DNA from: Paraburkholderia sp. SG-MS1
Lineage (GTDB): Bacteria > Pseudomonadota > Gammaproteobacteria > Burkholderiales > Burkholderiaceae
Reading direction: 5' to 3'
DNA: 43,976 bases
Assembly: GCF_012275575.1 (NCBI RefSeq)
Contig: NZ_NPIH01000131.1
Location: 1-43,976 of the forward strand
A model generated the notes under the pieces. It was not told the DNA's origin. It did no database searches and was given only the letters and a program-made list of their open reading frames with translations. Both the position numbers and the translations under genes were made by a program. Position 1 is the first letter of the stretch. Each line of letters begins with the position of its first letter. Positions 24,396 to 32,077 of this stretch are shown here, piece after piece.

Positions 24396-25199
24396 ATGAC
24401 CTCTACGGTTCGCAGCAAGGCTCACGACAAACCGCCTGCCGCCGCGGCGCTGAAAACCGCGCGCGCCGCCGACGAGATCCCCGCTGCGCGCTACGAACAG
24501 GTCAAGCACCACATCCGCCAGATCATCGAATCGGGCGCGCGCCAGGCGGGCGACCGTTTGCCATCGGAACTGGATCTCGTCGCGACGCTCGGCGTGTCGC
24601 GTATGACGGTCAATCGCGCGCTGCGCGAACTGGCCGACGCGGGGCTCGTCACGCGAGTCTCGGGCGTCGGCACCTTCGTCGCGCAAAGCAAGCCGCAATC
24701 CACGCTGCTGATGATCGCGCATATCGGCGACGAGATTCGCTCGCGTGGGCACGAATACCGTTGCGATACGGTGCTGTCGCAACGCGAGACGGCGTCGGTG
24801 AGCGTATCGAACGCATTGGGACTCGTGCCTGGCGCGTCGGTGTTTCACGTGACCTGTGTGCACCGGGAGAACGGCCGCCCCGTGCAGTTGGAAGACCGCT
24901 ATGTGAATCCGGCAATCGCGCCGGACTTTCTGCAACAGGATTTCTCGGCGGTCAGGCCGTCGGAGTATCTGCTCGAAATCGTGCCCGCGCACGACGTCGA
25001 GCATGTCGTCGACGCGGCGCTGCCGACGCGCGCCGAAGCCGAGCTGCTGGAAATTCGCGCGGAAGAGCCCTGCCTCACGCTGATGCGCCGCACGTGGACC
25101 AGCGGCGTGGCGGTGACGTTCGCGCGCTTCGTGCATCCGGGCTCGCGTTATCGGCTAGGTTGCCGCTTTTCGCCGGACATGTCGCAGCGTCAGGGCTGA
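24396..25199 (+). CDS. GntR/HutC-family transcriptional regulator, left cluster
   Basis: A 267-residue regulator. Residues 1-28 are a variable tail. The GntR winged helix-turn-helix spans about 30-97 (Arg-Tyr-Glu-Gln-Val-Lys, Leu-Pro-Ser-Glu-Leu-Asp-Leu-Val, Val-Ser-Arg-Met-Thr-Val-Asn-Arg-Ala-Leu-Arg-Glu-Leu, Gly-Val-Gly-Thr-Phe-Val). The C-terminal UTRA effector domain of the HutC subfamily follows, with Gln-Leu-Glu-Asp-Arg-Tyr-Val-Asn-Pro and Cys-Leu-Thr-Leu-Met-Arg-Arg-Thr-Trp. HutC itself senses urocanate and represses histidine-utilisation genes. As last gene of the left importer operon it probably controls that operon and the divergent oxygenase-dehydrogenase pair. It faces its paralogue at 25242-26030 tail to tail. 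Confidence 0.92.
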   Translation: MTSTVRSKAHDKPPAAAALKTARAADEIPAARYEQVKHHIRQIIESGARQAGDRLPSELDLVATLGVSRMTVNRALRELADAGLVTRVSGVGTFVAQSKPQSTLLMIAHIGDEIRSRGHEYRCDTVLSQRETASVSVSNALGLVPGASVFHVTCVHRENGRPVQLEDRYVNPAIAPDFLQQDFSAVRPSEYLLEIVPAHDVEHVVDAALPTRAEAELLEIRAEEPCLTLMRRTWTSGVAVTFARFVHPGSRYRLGCRFSPDMSQRQG

Positions 25200-25241
25200 C
25201 GCCCCTCACGCTGCCGCGCCGATGCCTTGATATGAACCGCG

Positions 25242-26030
25242 CTAGACGTTCCCCGCCAGATGAAAGCGCGACGCCGGATGCCATAAGCGCACCGACGTCG
25301 CCACATCGTCGCCGACCCACGTGCGACGCCAGAGCTGCAAGCACGGCTCGCCGATATCCATCGTCAGATGCCGGCGCACATGGGCGTCGGGCTTCTGCGC
25401 ATAGATGCGAAAGTCCGCGCGCTGGATCGGCGCGAGCCGCACCATGTAGTGATTCGGCGTTTCGGCCGTGAAGTCTTGCTGCAAATACTCGGGGAATACT
25501 TTCGGATTGACGTAGCGGTCCTCGTACTGGATCGGCTCGCCTTCCTCGCTGTGCACGATGCAGGAATGAAACGCCGGGCCGCTCGCGAGTCCGAGCGCTT
25601 CGAGCGCCTGCGGATCGTCGCTTGGTTCGAGCGTGAGCACGCGCGCGGCGTGACGATGGCCGCGCGCGGCGATTTCGTCGGCGATATTGCGGATTTCCAG
25701 CACCGTCGATTCATAACGCTGCGGCGCGACGAACGTGCCGGAGCCTTGCACGCGTGTGAGCACGCGCTCGGCGGTCAGCTCGCGCAGCGCGCGCGACACC
25801 GTCATACGCGCGACGCCGAACTCCTTGACCAGCTCCATTTCGGATGGGATCAGCCCGTTTGGCTTCCAGTCGCCTTCACTGATGCGTTTGATCACGTAGC
25901 GCTTGATCTGCTCATAGGCAGGCATTGCCCTGACCGGCATCTCGCGGTGGCGCTCGCCGTGGTTCTGCGTCTGGGCGCCCGGCGCGGCGGGTGCGTTTGG
26001 TGCGGTTTGCGCGTTTGTGGTTGTGTTCAC
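25242..26030 (-). CDS. GntR/HutC-family transcriptional regulator, right cluster
   Basis: A 262-residue paralogue of the other HutC-type regulator: a Thr/Ala/Gln-rich tail of about 35 residues, GntR helix-turn-helix (Ala-Tyr-Glu-Gln-Ile-Lys-Arg-Tyr-Val, Ile-Pro-Ser-Glu-Met-Glu-Leu-Val, Val-Ala-Arg-Met-Thr-Val-Ser-Arg-Ala-Leu) and UTRA domain (Gln-Tyr-Glu-Asp-Arg-Tyr-Val-Asn-Pro, Cys-Leu-Gln-Leu-Trp-Arg-Arg-Thr-Trp). I place the start at the GTG at 26030 because GAGG lies five bases upstream; an alternative GTG at 26072 has no ribosome binding site. It is the last gene of the right minus-strand operon, after the HAL-like lyase. It probably represses this operon through the TTGTATAGACAA-type sites upstream of the binding-protein gene. 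Confidence 0.9.
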   Translation of the reverse strand: MNTTTNAQTAPNAPAAPGAQTQNHGERHREMPVRAMPAYEQIKRYVIKRISEGDWKPNGLIPSEMELVKEFGVARMTVSRALRELTAERVLTRVQGSGTFVAPQRYESTVLEIRNIADEIAARGHRHAARVLTLEPSDDPQALEALGLASGPAFHSCIVHSEEGEPIQYEDRYVNPKVFPEYLQQDFTAETPNHYMVRLAPIQRADFRIYAQKPDAHVRRHLTMDIGEPCLQLWRRTWVGDDVATSVRLWHPASRFHLAGNV

Positions 26031-26121
26031 TCCGACCTCGTGGGTGGTACGCGGTGGTACAGGGTTGTGCACCGAAGCCGGTTCGCCGGCAGGTCAGCCC
26101 GCTCACCGGCATGGTGGTCCA

Positions 26122-27771
26122 TCATGCCATGTGGGCGGCGGCGTGCCCGTCATTGATCGCGGCGCTCGCGGCTGCACGGACGTTGCCCGCGGCCGCCAGA
26201 TTCGTCACCGTCACGCGCGCGAGCTGCTGCGCACCGTCGACGGAGGTGGCCGACCTGGGCCCAAGGTTACCGGGGTTCGGCAACGGCGGCGGCGCCTCGT
26301 CGGCGATCATCCGGAACGCGACGCTCATGTCGTCGGCGAGCGGGCGGTCGTCGCGATATGTCGGCACGACGCACCGCACGCGTTGCCGCAGCGCTTCGGT
26401 ATGCGGCGCGCGCGGCGCGTCGATACTCTGCAGATCGTAGGCTTGCGCCGCCGCCAGCAATTCGATCGCAACGATGCGCCCGGCGTTGTCGATGATTTCC
26501 AGTGCCTTGAGCGCGGCAGGCGTGGCGTGGCACAGGTGATCCTCCTGCAGGCCCGACGTGATGCCGCCGTCGAGACTCGCGGGCATCGCGAGGCGCCGGT
26601 TCTGCGCCACCAGCGAGGCCGCCGTGTACTGCGCGATCATGAAGCCCGAACAGGTGCCGCCCGGTTCCGCGAGAAACGCCGGCAAGCCGCTGACCAGCGG
26701 ATTGACGAGACGGTCGAGGCGCCGCTCGGCCATCGCGGCGACCTGGGCGATCGCGGTGGCGAGGCTGTCCATGGCCAGCGCGATCGACGCGCCCACCGCA
26801 TGCGCCTGCGAATGGACGCGCGGCGCGTCCGGCGTGCCGGCGACGATCGGGTTGTCGGTGATGGACGCGAGTTCGCGATTGACCACGTCGGCGGTTGCGG
26901 CCAGCACGTCGCGCGCGGCGCCGTGCACATGTGGGATGGTCCGCATGCTCAGCGGGTCTTGCGTACGTTGACCGACCACCGCCGCGAGAATGCCGCTGTC
27001 GGCGAGCGTGATGCGCATCCGCTCGCCGACCAGATTGAGGCCGGCGGAAATGCGCAGCGCGAGCGAGTCTTCGTCGAAGGCCGCGAGCTGCCCGCGCAGA
27101 TTCTCGAAGCTCATCGCGGCGACCATGTCGGTCCAGTCGAGCAGACGTGCCGCGCGCGCCATCGCGAGCGCCGCGAGGCCGGTGACGCACGGCGTGCCGT
27201 TGATCAGGCTCAGCCCTTCCTTCGCTTCGAGCACGAGCGGCTCGAGCCCGAGCATGTGCAAAGCGTCGCGCCCCTTGAGCCGCTCGCCGCGATAACGCAC
27301 ATGTCCCTCACCGATACAAACCAGTGCGATATGCGCCATGTGGCTCAGATAACCCACCGAGCCGAAGGCGGGCACCTCGGGCAAGCAATCCGCGTTGAGC
27401 AAGGCCACCAGTTGCTCCGCGACTTCGAGGCGAATCCCCGAATGCCCGTGCGCGAAGTTGTTGACGGCCGCGGCCATGATCGCGCGCGTCTCGGCGGATC
27501 CGAGCGGCGCGCCGACACCGACCGCGTGGCTCATCAGAATGTTGCGCGACAGCGTGCGCTGCTCGGCCGGCGACACGATCACGTCGCACAGCGCGCCCAC
27601 GCCGGTATTCACGCCATACGCGCGAATCCCGCGCGCGACGATCTGCTCGACGAGCACACGCGCCGCCATCATGCGCGCGCGGGCATCGCTGCAAAGTTCG
27701 AGCGGCTCGCCGGCGGCGACTGCCGCCACCTGAGACCAGTCGAGAGGACGTTCGGAACGGATCACGGCCAT
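26122..27771 (-). CDS. HAL/PAL-family lyase homologue lacking the MIO triad
   Basis: A 549-residue protein clearly homologous along its whole length to histidine ammonia-lyase (usual length about 510). Retained are Tyr52 in Ala-Tyr-Gly-Val-Asn-Thr-Gly, His82 in Met-Ser-His-Ala-Val-Gly-Val-Gly, Asn191 in Leu-Ile-Asn-Gly-Thr, Arg277, and Gln409-Glu410-Asp-His. But the Ala-Ser-Gly triad that cyclises into the MIO electrophile is missing: where HAL has Gly-Ser-Val-Gly-Ala-Ser-Gly-Asp-Leu, this reads Gly-Ser-Val-Gly-Tyr-Leu-Ser-His (137-144). The active-site Tyr before Ser-x-Arg is Leu274. So ordinary histidine deamination is unlikely; elimination of a better leaving group, as in the MIO-independent superfamily member ergothionase, is an inference. 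It follows the importer genes (38 bases) and precedes the HutC-type regulator. The start is ATG; an in-frame TTG at 27792 is possible. Confidence 0.85.
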   Translation of the reverse strand: MAVIRSERPLDWSQVAAVAAGEPLELCSDARARMMAARVLVEQIVARGIRAYGVNTGVGALCDVIVSPAEQRTLSRNILMSHAVGVGAPLGSAETRAIMAAAVNNFAHGHSGIRLEVAEQLVALLNADCLPEVPAFGSVGYLSHMAHIALVCIGEGHVRYRGERLKGRDALHMLGLEPLVLEAKEGLSLINGTPCVTGLAALAMARAARLLDWTDMVAAMSFENLRGQLAAFDEDSLALRISAGLNLVGERMRITLADSGILAAVVGQRTQDPLSMRTIPHVHGAARDVLAATADVVNRELASITDNPIVAGTPDAPRVHSQAHAVGASIALAMDSLATAIAQVAAMAERRLDRLVNPLVSGLPAFLAEPGGTCSGFMIAQYTAASLVAQNRRLAMPASLDGGITSGLQEDHLCHATPAALKALEIIDNAGRIVAIELLAAAQAYDLQSIDAPRAPHTEALRQRVRCVVPTYRDDRPLADDMSVAFRMIADEAPPPLPNPGNLGPRSATSVDGAQQLARVTVTNLAAAGNVRAAASAAINDGHAAAHMA

Positions 27772-27809
27772 GATAGTGCTCTGCTCGGTCAATTACCTGG
27801 TGATAGTGA

Positions 27810-28601
27810 TCAGTGGGTACTGCGGTCCTGATGACTCGACACGAATTGCCGGAAGCGCTCAGACTTGCATTGAACGAACACTTCGTCGGGCGTGCCGTCC
27901 GCTTCCACTTGCCCCTGATGCAGGAACATCACGCGGTTCGACACATGACGCGCGAAACCCATCTCGTGCGTGACGACCAGCATCGTGCGACCCTCTTCGG
28001 CGAGCGAGCGCATTACGCGCAGCACTTCGCCCACCAGTTCGGGATCGAGCGCCGAAGTGGGTTCGTCGAACAACATCACCTTCGGATGCATCGCGAGCGC
28101 GCGTGCAATTGCAACGCGCTGCTGCTGACCACCCGACAGATGCGCCGGATAGTGGCCGCGCTTCTCCGCAAGACCGACTTTCGCGAGCAACGCCTCGGCC
28201 TCTTCGACGGACTCGGCGCGGCTGCGCTTTTGCACACGCATCGGCCCTTCGATCAGATTCTCCAGCACCGTCATATGCGACCAGAGATTGAAGTTCTGGA
28301 ACACCATGCCGAGTTGCGAGCGCACGCGGTCCACCTGGCGGCGGTCGCTCGGTTGCAGCTTGCCGTCGCCGCGGCGTTTCATCTTCAATTCTTCGCCAGC
28401 GAGCGCGACCGAACCGTCGTCGGGTGTTTCGAGCAGGTTCAGACAGCGCAGGAACGTGCTCTTGCCCGAGCCGCTCGCGCCGAGAATCGAGATCACGTCG
28501 CCCTGGTGCGCATCGAGCGAAATGCCTTTGAGCACGTGATGCTCGCCAAACGATTTATGAATGTTCTTGACCGACAGTGCGACGGGTGCCGTAGGGTTCA
28601 T
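27810..28601 (-). CDS. amino-acid ABC transporter ATP-binding protein, right cluster
   Basis: A 263-residue HisP/OccP-type ATPase. Walker A is Gly-Ala-Ser-Gly-Ser-Gly-Lys-Ser-Thr (41-49), signature Leu-Ser-Gly-Gly-Gln-Gln-Gln-Arg, Walker B Val-Met-Leu-Phe-Asp-Glu-Pro and switch His in Val-Val-Thr-His-Glu-Met. I choose the ATG at 28601 because GGAG lies six bases upstream; a TTG 18 bases further up would include that ribosome binding site within the coding part. It follows the second permease by 47 bases and precedes the lyase gene by 38 bases in one operon. Confidence 0.93.
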   Translation of the reverse strand: MNPTAPVALSVKNIHKSFGEHHVLKGISLDAHQGDVISILGASGSGKSTFLRCLNLLETPDDGSVALAGEELKMKRRGDGKLQPSDRRQVDRVRSQLGMVFQNFNLWSHMTVLENLIEGPMRVQKRSRAESVEEAEALLAKVGLAEKRGHYPAHLSGGQQQRVAIARALAMHPKVMLFDEPTSALDPELVGEVLRVMRSLAEEGRTMLVVTHEMGFARHVSNRVMFLHQGQVEADGTPDEVFVQCKSERFRQFVSSHQDRSTH

Positions 28602-28648
28602 GTAATTCTCCAGGTTCAATCCAGATTCAAGCCGGACGGGCCGGTCAT

Positions 28649-29404
28649 TCAGGACGCGGCGCGGCGGGTTTCAGTGGTGCCCGAGACCGGAGGGCCTGGT
28701 GCGCGCTGCGCGGGCGCCGCGCGCAAATGGCGCGACAGACGCGTTTCGAGCAGCCCGAGCGCACGCACGATCAGGAAGTTCAGAAACAGATAGATCAGCG
28801 CCGCACAGATGAACACTTCAGTCGTGCGATAGCTCTGCTGGATGATCTGCTGCGCGACGCCGGTCACCTCCCACACCGTGACGAGGCTCGCGAGCGCGGT
28901 CGACTTGACGAGCAGCACGGCTTCGGTCGAATACGCGGGCAGACACTGGCGCAAGGCAATCGGACCGATCACACGGCGCAGCAGCGCGAAGCCCGACAGG
29001 CCGATCGCATGACCCGCCTCGATCTGCCCGACCGGCACGGCCATCAGGCCGCCGCGAATGATCTCGGCGGTGTATCCCGCCGTACACAGCGCGAGCGATA
29101 AAACCGCGCACAGGTACGGCTCGCGCAATACCGGCCACAGGAAGCTCTCGCGAATCACGCCGAACTGGCCCATGCCGTAGTAGACGAGGAACATCTGGAT
29201 CAGTAGCGGCGAGCCGCGAAACACGAGGATATAAGCGCGTGCGAAGCGGTTCGGCAACCAGTGCGGCGAGACGCGCATCGTTACGATCACGAGCGACAGC
29301 AGGCCGCCGAGTATCAGCGAGCAGAAGAACAGCCCGAGCGTGGTCGGCACCGCGGCGATCAGTTGCTTGAGCGTGTCGAGCAGAAAGTCGAAATCGAAAT
29401 GCAT
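28649..29404 (-). CDS. amino-acid ABC transporter permease (HisM/OccM-like)
   Basis: A 251-residue permease with about five helices, family marks [21 protein letters not shown] and EAA loop [11 protein letters not shown]. The sequence is closest in style to the histidine/octopine permease group for basic amino acids. The C-terminus carries a 25-residue Ala/Pro/Arg-rich tail. It lies 14 bases after the first permease of the cluster. Confidence 0.9.
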   Translation of the reverse strand: MHFDFDFLLDTLKQLIAAVPTTLGLFFCSLILGGLLSLVIVTMRVSPHWLPNRFARAYILVFRGSPLLIQMFLVYYGMGQFGVIRESFLWPVLREPYLCAVLSLALCTAGYTAEIIRGGLMAVPVGQIEAGHAIGLSGFALLRRVIGPIALRQCLPAYSTEAVLLVKSTALASLVTVWEVTGVAQQIIQQSYRTTEVFICAALIYLFLNFLIVRALGLLETRLSRHLRAAPAQRAPGPPVSGTTETRRAAS

Positions 29405-29418
29405 GGTGGCCGCTCCCG

Positions 29419-30141
29419 TCAGTTGCGCGCGAAGTTGCGCTTGAAGGACCGGCCCACGCGCGCCTCGGCGTGGTTGAAGACCCGGTTCGAGATGCTGGTC
29501 ATCAGCAGATACAGCGCGCCGCCCACCACGAAGAACGTGAAGTACTGGTGCGTGGAGCCGGCCGCCACCTGGCTCGTGCGCAGCAGCTCCGCGAGCCCCG
29601 TCACGGAGATCAGCGCCGAATCCTTAAGGCTGAGCTGCCAGACGTTGCCGATGCCCGGCAGCGCAAAGCGCAGGACTTGCGGAATCAGAATGCGGCGCGC
29701 CATCGTCAGCGTCGGCATGCCGATCGAGCGCGCGGCTTCGAGTTCGCCGCGCGCCACGGCCAGCACCGCCGCGCGATACACCTCGGCCTGATACGCGCCC
29801 GAAATCATGCCGACCGCCAGTGCGCCGACCACGAACGGCGGCACGCCGACGAAACCTTCCGCGCCGAACCACTGGCCGACGGTGGTCACGAGCGTCGAGC
29901 CGCCGAAATAAAACAGATAGATCACGAGCAGCTCAGGCACGCCACGAAACACCGTCGTGTAGATATCGCCGATCACGCGCAGCGTGCGAAAGCGCGATAG
30001 CTTGGCCGCCGCCACCAGCGCGCCGAGCACGGCGCCTACCGCGAGCGCGGCCAGCGTGAGCGCGACCGTCATCAACGCCGCGAGCAGCAACACCCCGCCC
30101 CAGCCTTCCGGCCCGAAGCCGAGCATTTCTATCAGAGCCAT
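29419..30141 (-). CDS. amino-acid ABC transporter permease (HisQ/OccQ-like)
   Basis: A 240-residue permease, partner of the one downstream. It has about five helices, Thr-Val-Phe-Arg-Gly-Val-Pro-Glu-Leu-Leu-Val-Ile, Tyr-Gln-Ala-Glu-Val-Tyr-Arg-Ala-Ala and the EAA loop Gly-Glu-Leu-Glu-Ala-Ala-Arg-Ser-Ile-Gly-Met. The Pro-Glu-Leu in the first motif is characteristic of the HisQ/OccQ side of the heterodimer. AGTAGGGA precedes the ATG. It is 88 bases after the binding-protein gene. Confidence 0.9.
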   Translation of the reverse strand: MALIEMLGFGPEGWGGVLLLAALMTVALTLAALAVGAVLGALVAAAKLSRFRTLRVIGDIYTTVFRGVPELLVIYLFYFGGSTLVTTVGQWFGAEGFVGVPPFVVGALAVGMISGAYQAEVYRAAVLAVARGELEAARSIGMPTLTMARRILIPQVLRFALPGIGNVWQLSLKDSALISVTGLAELLRTSQVAAGSTHQYFTFFVVGGALYLLMTSISNRVFNHAEARVGRSFKRNFARN

Positions 30142-30229
30142 TCCCTACTCCTCGTCTATGACCGCGGATCGAACCAGCCGGCATGCGCACGCTCGTTGCG
30201 CGCGCCGCCTCTACCGAGCGCTCGACGCA

Positions 30230-31090
30230 TCAAGGCGTGACGTCGGTCTTGAACCACTTTTCGGAAAGCTTTTTGACGGTGCCGTCGGCGAGTGCTGCAC
30301 CGATCGCGGTGTCGAACTTCGCCCTCAGATCGGCGTCCTGCTTGCGGAATGCGAGCCCTTCGCCCGGCCCCCAGATCGGGCCGCCGATCTTCGGTCCGGC
30401 CATCGTGATCGACGCGGTTTCCTTCTTGTCGATGTTGGCGGCGTAGTAGGTCACGTCGTCGAACGAAGCGTCGATGCGGCCGTTGGCCAGATCCAGATCG
30501 CGTTCAGGCGAGGTCTTGTAGACGCGAATGCTGGCGACGTCCTTGAAACCGTCGTTGATGAATTTGGTGTAGACCGTGCCCGACTGGATGCCGATGGTCT
30601 TGCCCTTCAACTGCTTGCGCAGCGCGTCGATGGCCGGCTGGTCGGCCTTCGGGTCGCCCGAGAGCTTGACGAGGGCGGCGCTAGGCGCAGCCTTCGGCAA
30701 GATCTTCGCATCGGCCACGGCGAACGTGGCAGGCGTCGCGGCGTAGGGCCGCGAGAATGCGATGACTTTCTCACGCTCCGGCGTGATCGAGATCGCATCC
30801 ATCAGGACGTCGAACTTTCCGGCTTGCAGACCGGGAATCATGCCGTCCCAATCCTGCGCGACGAGATTGCATTGCAGCTTGGCGCGCTCACACAGATTGG
30901 CGACCAGTTCGGGTTCGAAGCCGCCCAGCTTGCCACCAGGCAAGGTCAGATTCCACGGCGCGTAGCCGCCTTCCAGCGCGATCGTCACCGTCTTCCAGTC
31001 TTTGGCCTGCACCGGGGCCGCGAACATCGCCACGGCGCCGAGAACGGCGCCCATGAATGCGTTTGCTGCCGTTCTGCGCTTCACTTTCAC
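30230..31090 (-). CDS. amino-acid ABC transporter substrate-binding protein, right cluster
   Basis: A 286-residue periplasmic binding protein with an N-terminal signal peptide (basic Lys-Val-Lys-Arg-Arg, hydrophobic core, cleavage near Val-Gln-Ala). The mature part is of the lysine/arginine/ornithine and octopine/nopaline type: Ile-Ala-Leu-Glu-Gly-Gly-Tyr-Ala-Pro-Trp-Asn, Gly-Phe-Glu-Pro-Glu-Leu, Trp-Asp-Gly-Met-Ile-Pro-Gly-Leu and Ile-Gly-Ile-Gln-Ser-Gly-Thr-Val-Tyr. The start is a GTG at 31090, set by AAAAGGAG at seven bases; frames running further upstream would cross the operator and promoter. It is the first gene of the right-hand operon. The family suggests a cationic amino-acid-like ligand. 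Confidence 0.9.
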   Translation of the reverse strand: MKVKRRTAANAFMGAVLGAVAMFAAPVQAKDWKTVTIALEGGYAPWNLTLPGGKLGGFEPELVANLCERAKLQCNLVAQDWDGMIPGLQAGKFDVLMDAISITPEREKVIAFSRPYAATPATFAVADAKILPKAAPSAALVKLSGDPKADQPAIDALRKQLKGKTIGIQSGTVYTKFINDGFKDVASIRVYKTSPERDLDLANGRIDASFDDVTYYAANIDKKETASITMAGPKIGGPIWGPGEGLAFRKQDADLRAKFDTAIGAALADGTVKKLSEKWFKTDVTP

Positions 31091-31155
31091 GTCGAAACTC
31101 CTTTTGATTGAGGAAACCGTCGAGCTGGGTGCTTGAGCTTTTTTTTCACGTTGAT

Positions 31156-31167
31156 TTGTATAGACAA
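31156..31167. promoter_or_regulatory. candidate HutC-type operator TTGTATAGACAA
   Basis: TTGTATAGACAA is palindromic in 10 of 12 positions and fits the pattern of UTRA-domain GntR operators (TGTATAGACA/TGTCTATACA). It lies about 66 bases upstream of the GTG start of the binding-protein gene, a location expected for repression of the operon. The cognate protein is probably the HutC-type regulator at the end of the same operon. Confidence 0.65.
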
Positions 31168-31328
31168 GCTTGCACGAGTCAAAAAGCGGCTGCAAGTGGA
31201 TTCAATGGAAATGGCCGCGATCATCGGGCAAACCCCTACTTTACGCCGTGCGATAAGGCTCTTCAGGGGGGGGTTAGTGGCCGGACGTCGCGTAATGAAG
31301 CTGCCGCGTGCATGACGCGCCAATCACT

Positions 31329-31340
31329 TTGTCTAGACAG
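31329..31340. promoter_or_regulatory. candidate HutC-type operator TTGTCTAGACAG
   Basis: Contains the perfect 10-bp palindrome TGTCTAGACA, the core form of UTRA-type GntR operators. It is about 240 bases upstream of the binding-protein start and 162 bases from the proximal site, so it could act as an auxiliary operator or mark a distal promoter. Confidence 0.6.
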
Positions 31341-31365
31341 GTTCACGCCTGAAGACCAATTCGCA

Positions 31366-32046
31366 CTACCAGATGAACGGCACGAAGCGATAACGCACGC
31401 GCGCCATGTACTCGCTATAACCCTCGAGTTGCTCCGCGAGGACGCGCTCCTCGCGCACCGCGCGCCAACCCATGCCAAACACCATCACGGGCACGAACGC
31501 GAGTCCCCACCATGACCCGAGCAGCAACGGTGTACCGACGAGCAGCAGCAGCGCGGCGGCATACATCGGATGCCGGACGTGCGCGTAAGGGCCGGTGTCG
31601 ATCACCTTATGGCCGCGGCTTGCCTGAATCTTGACGACGGGCGCGGCATAACTGTTGGCCTCGAACACGAACCGGCACATGAAGAGGCAGAGGAACACGC
31701 AAAGCGAACCGAGACTGACCAGCCAGACAGGCAGCGGTGCGGACCATTGGAAGCGCATCGCGTCGAACCCCATCGCGATGAGCCAGGCGCACCACACGAG
31801 CGCGACGCCGATCATGAAGAGACGGTCCCAGCGGCTTTGCTGTGCCTGCACGAACGGTGCGAGACGTTCAGCGAGAAGGCCTGGATCATGGCGCGCGAGC
31901 CACAGGCCGATCCACAGACTCAATGCGCCCAGTTCGATCAGATACCACCAGGCGGCCGGCCACGCGAAGCTGCCCGCCGCGCCGAACAGCAGCGCGCCCA
32001 TCGCCGCCAGCCAGACCACCGTTTGCAGGACGAGGCGCTTGATCAT
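31366..32046 (-). CDS. isoprenylcysteine carboxyl methyltransferase-like membrane protein
   Basis: A 226-residue membrane protein with about five or six helices. The C-terminal third carries the ICMT/PEMT signature: Asp-Thr-Gly-Pro-Tyr-Ala-His-Val-Arg-His-Pro-Met-Tyr (SAM-binding) and later Arg-Glu-Glu-Arg-Val-Leu-Ala-Glu-Gln-Leu-Glu-Gly-Tyr-Ser-Glu-Tyr. Bacterial members methylate unknown small molecules or lipids, since bacteria lack the prenylated CAAX substrates. It starts 31 bases after the arylamine N-acetyltransferase stop, so the two are probably co-transcribed. No functional link between them is evident. Confidence 0.85.
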   Translation of the reverse strand: MIKRLVLQTVVWLAAMGALLFGAAGSFAWPAAWWYLIELGALSLWIGLWLARHDPGLLAERLAPFVQAQQSRWDRLFMIGVALVWCAWLIAMGFDAMRFQWSAPLPVWLVSLGSLCVFLCLFMCRFVFEANSYAAPVVKIQASRGHKVIDTGPYAHVRHPMYAAALLLLVGTPLLLGSWWGLAFVPVMVFGMGWRAVREERVLAEQLEGYSEYMARVRYRFVPFIW

Positions 32047-32077
32047 CGCGGCGGCGCTGCACGTTTAACGCTACACG

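Larger units (their letters stand above)
31091..31365. promoter_or_regulatory. control region of the right-hand importer-lyase operon
   Basis: About 275 bases upstream of the binding-protein gene, with two HutC-type sites (31156-31167 and 31329-31340), A+T-rich promoter-like sequence around 31137-31165 and a run of eight G at 31266-31273. The 3' end of the methyltransferase gene bounds it on the right. Confidence 0.6.

Noticed and set aside
26122..27771. Annotation as ordinary histidine ammonia-lyase hutH
   Set aside because: The MIO-forming Ala-Ser-Gly is absent and an active-site Tyr is replaced; no hutU, hutI or hutG nearby.
26017..27831. 604-codon open frame opposite the HAL-like gene
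   Set aside because: Antisense shadow: Arg/His-rich, spans the lyase gene and both its boundaries without a start signal, while the minus-strand frame is strongly HAL-like.
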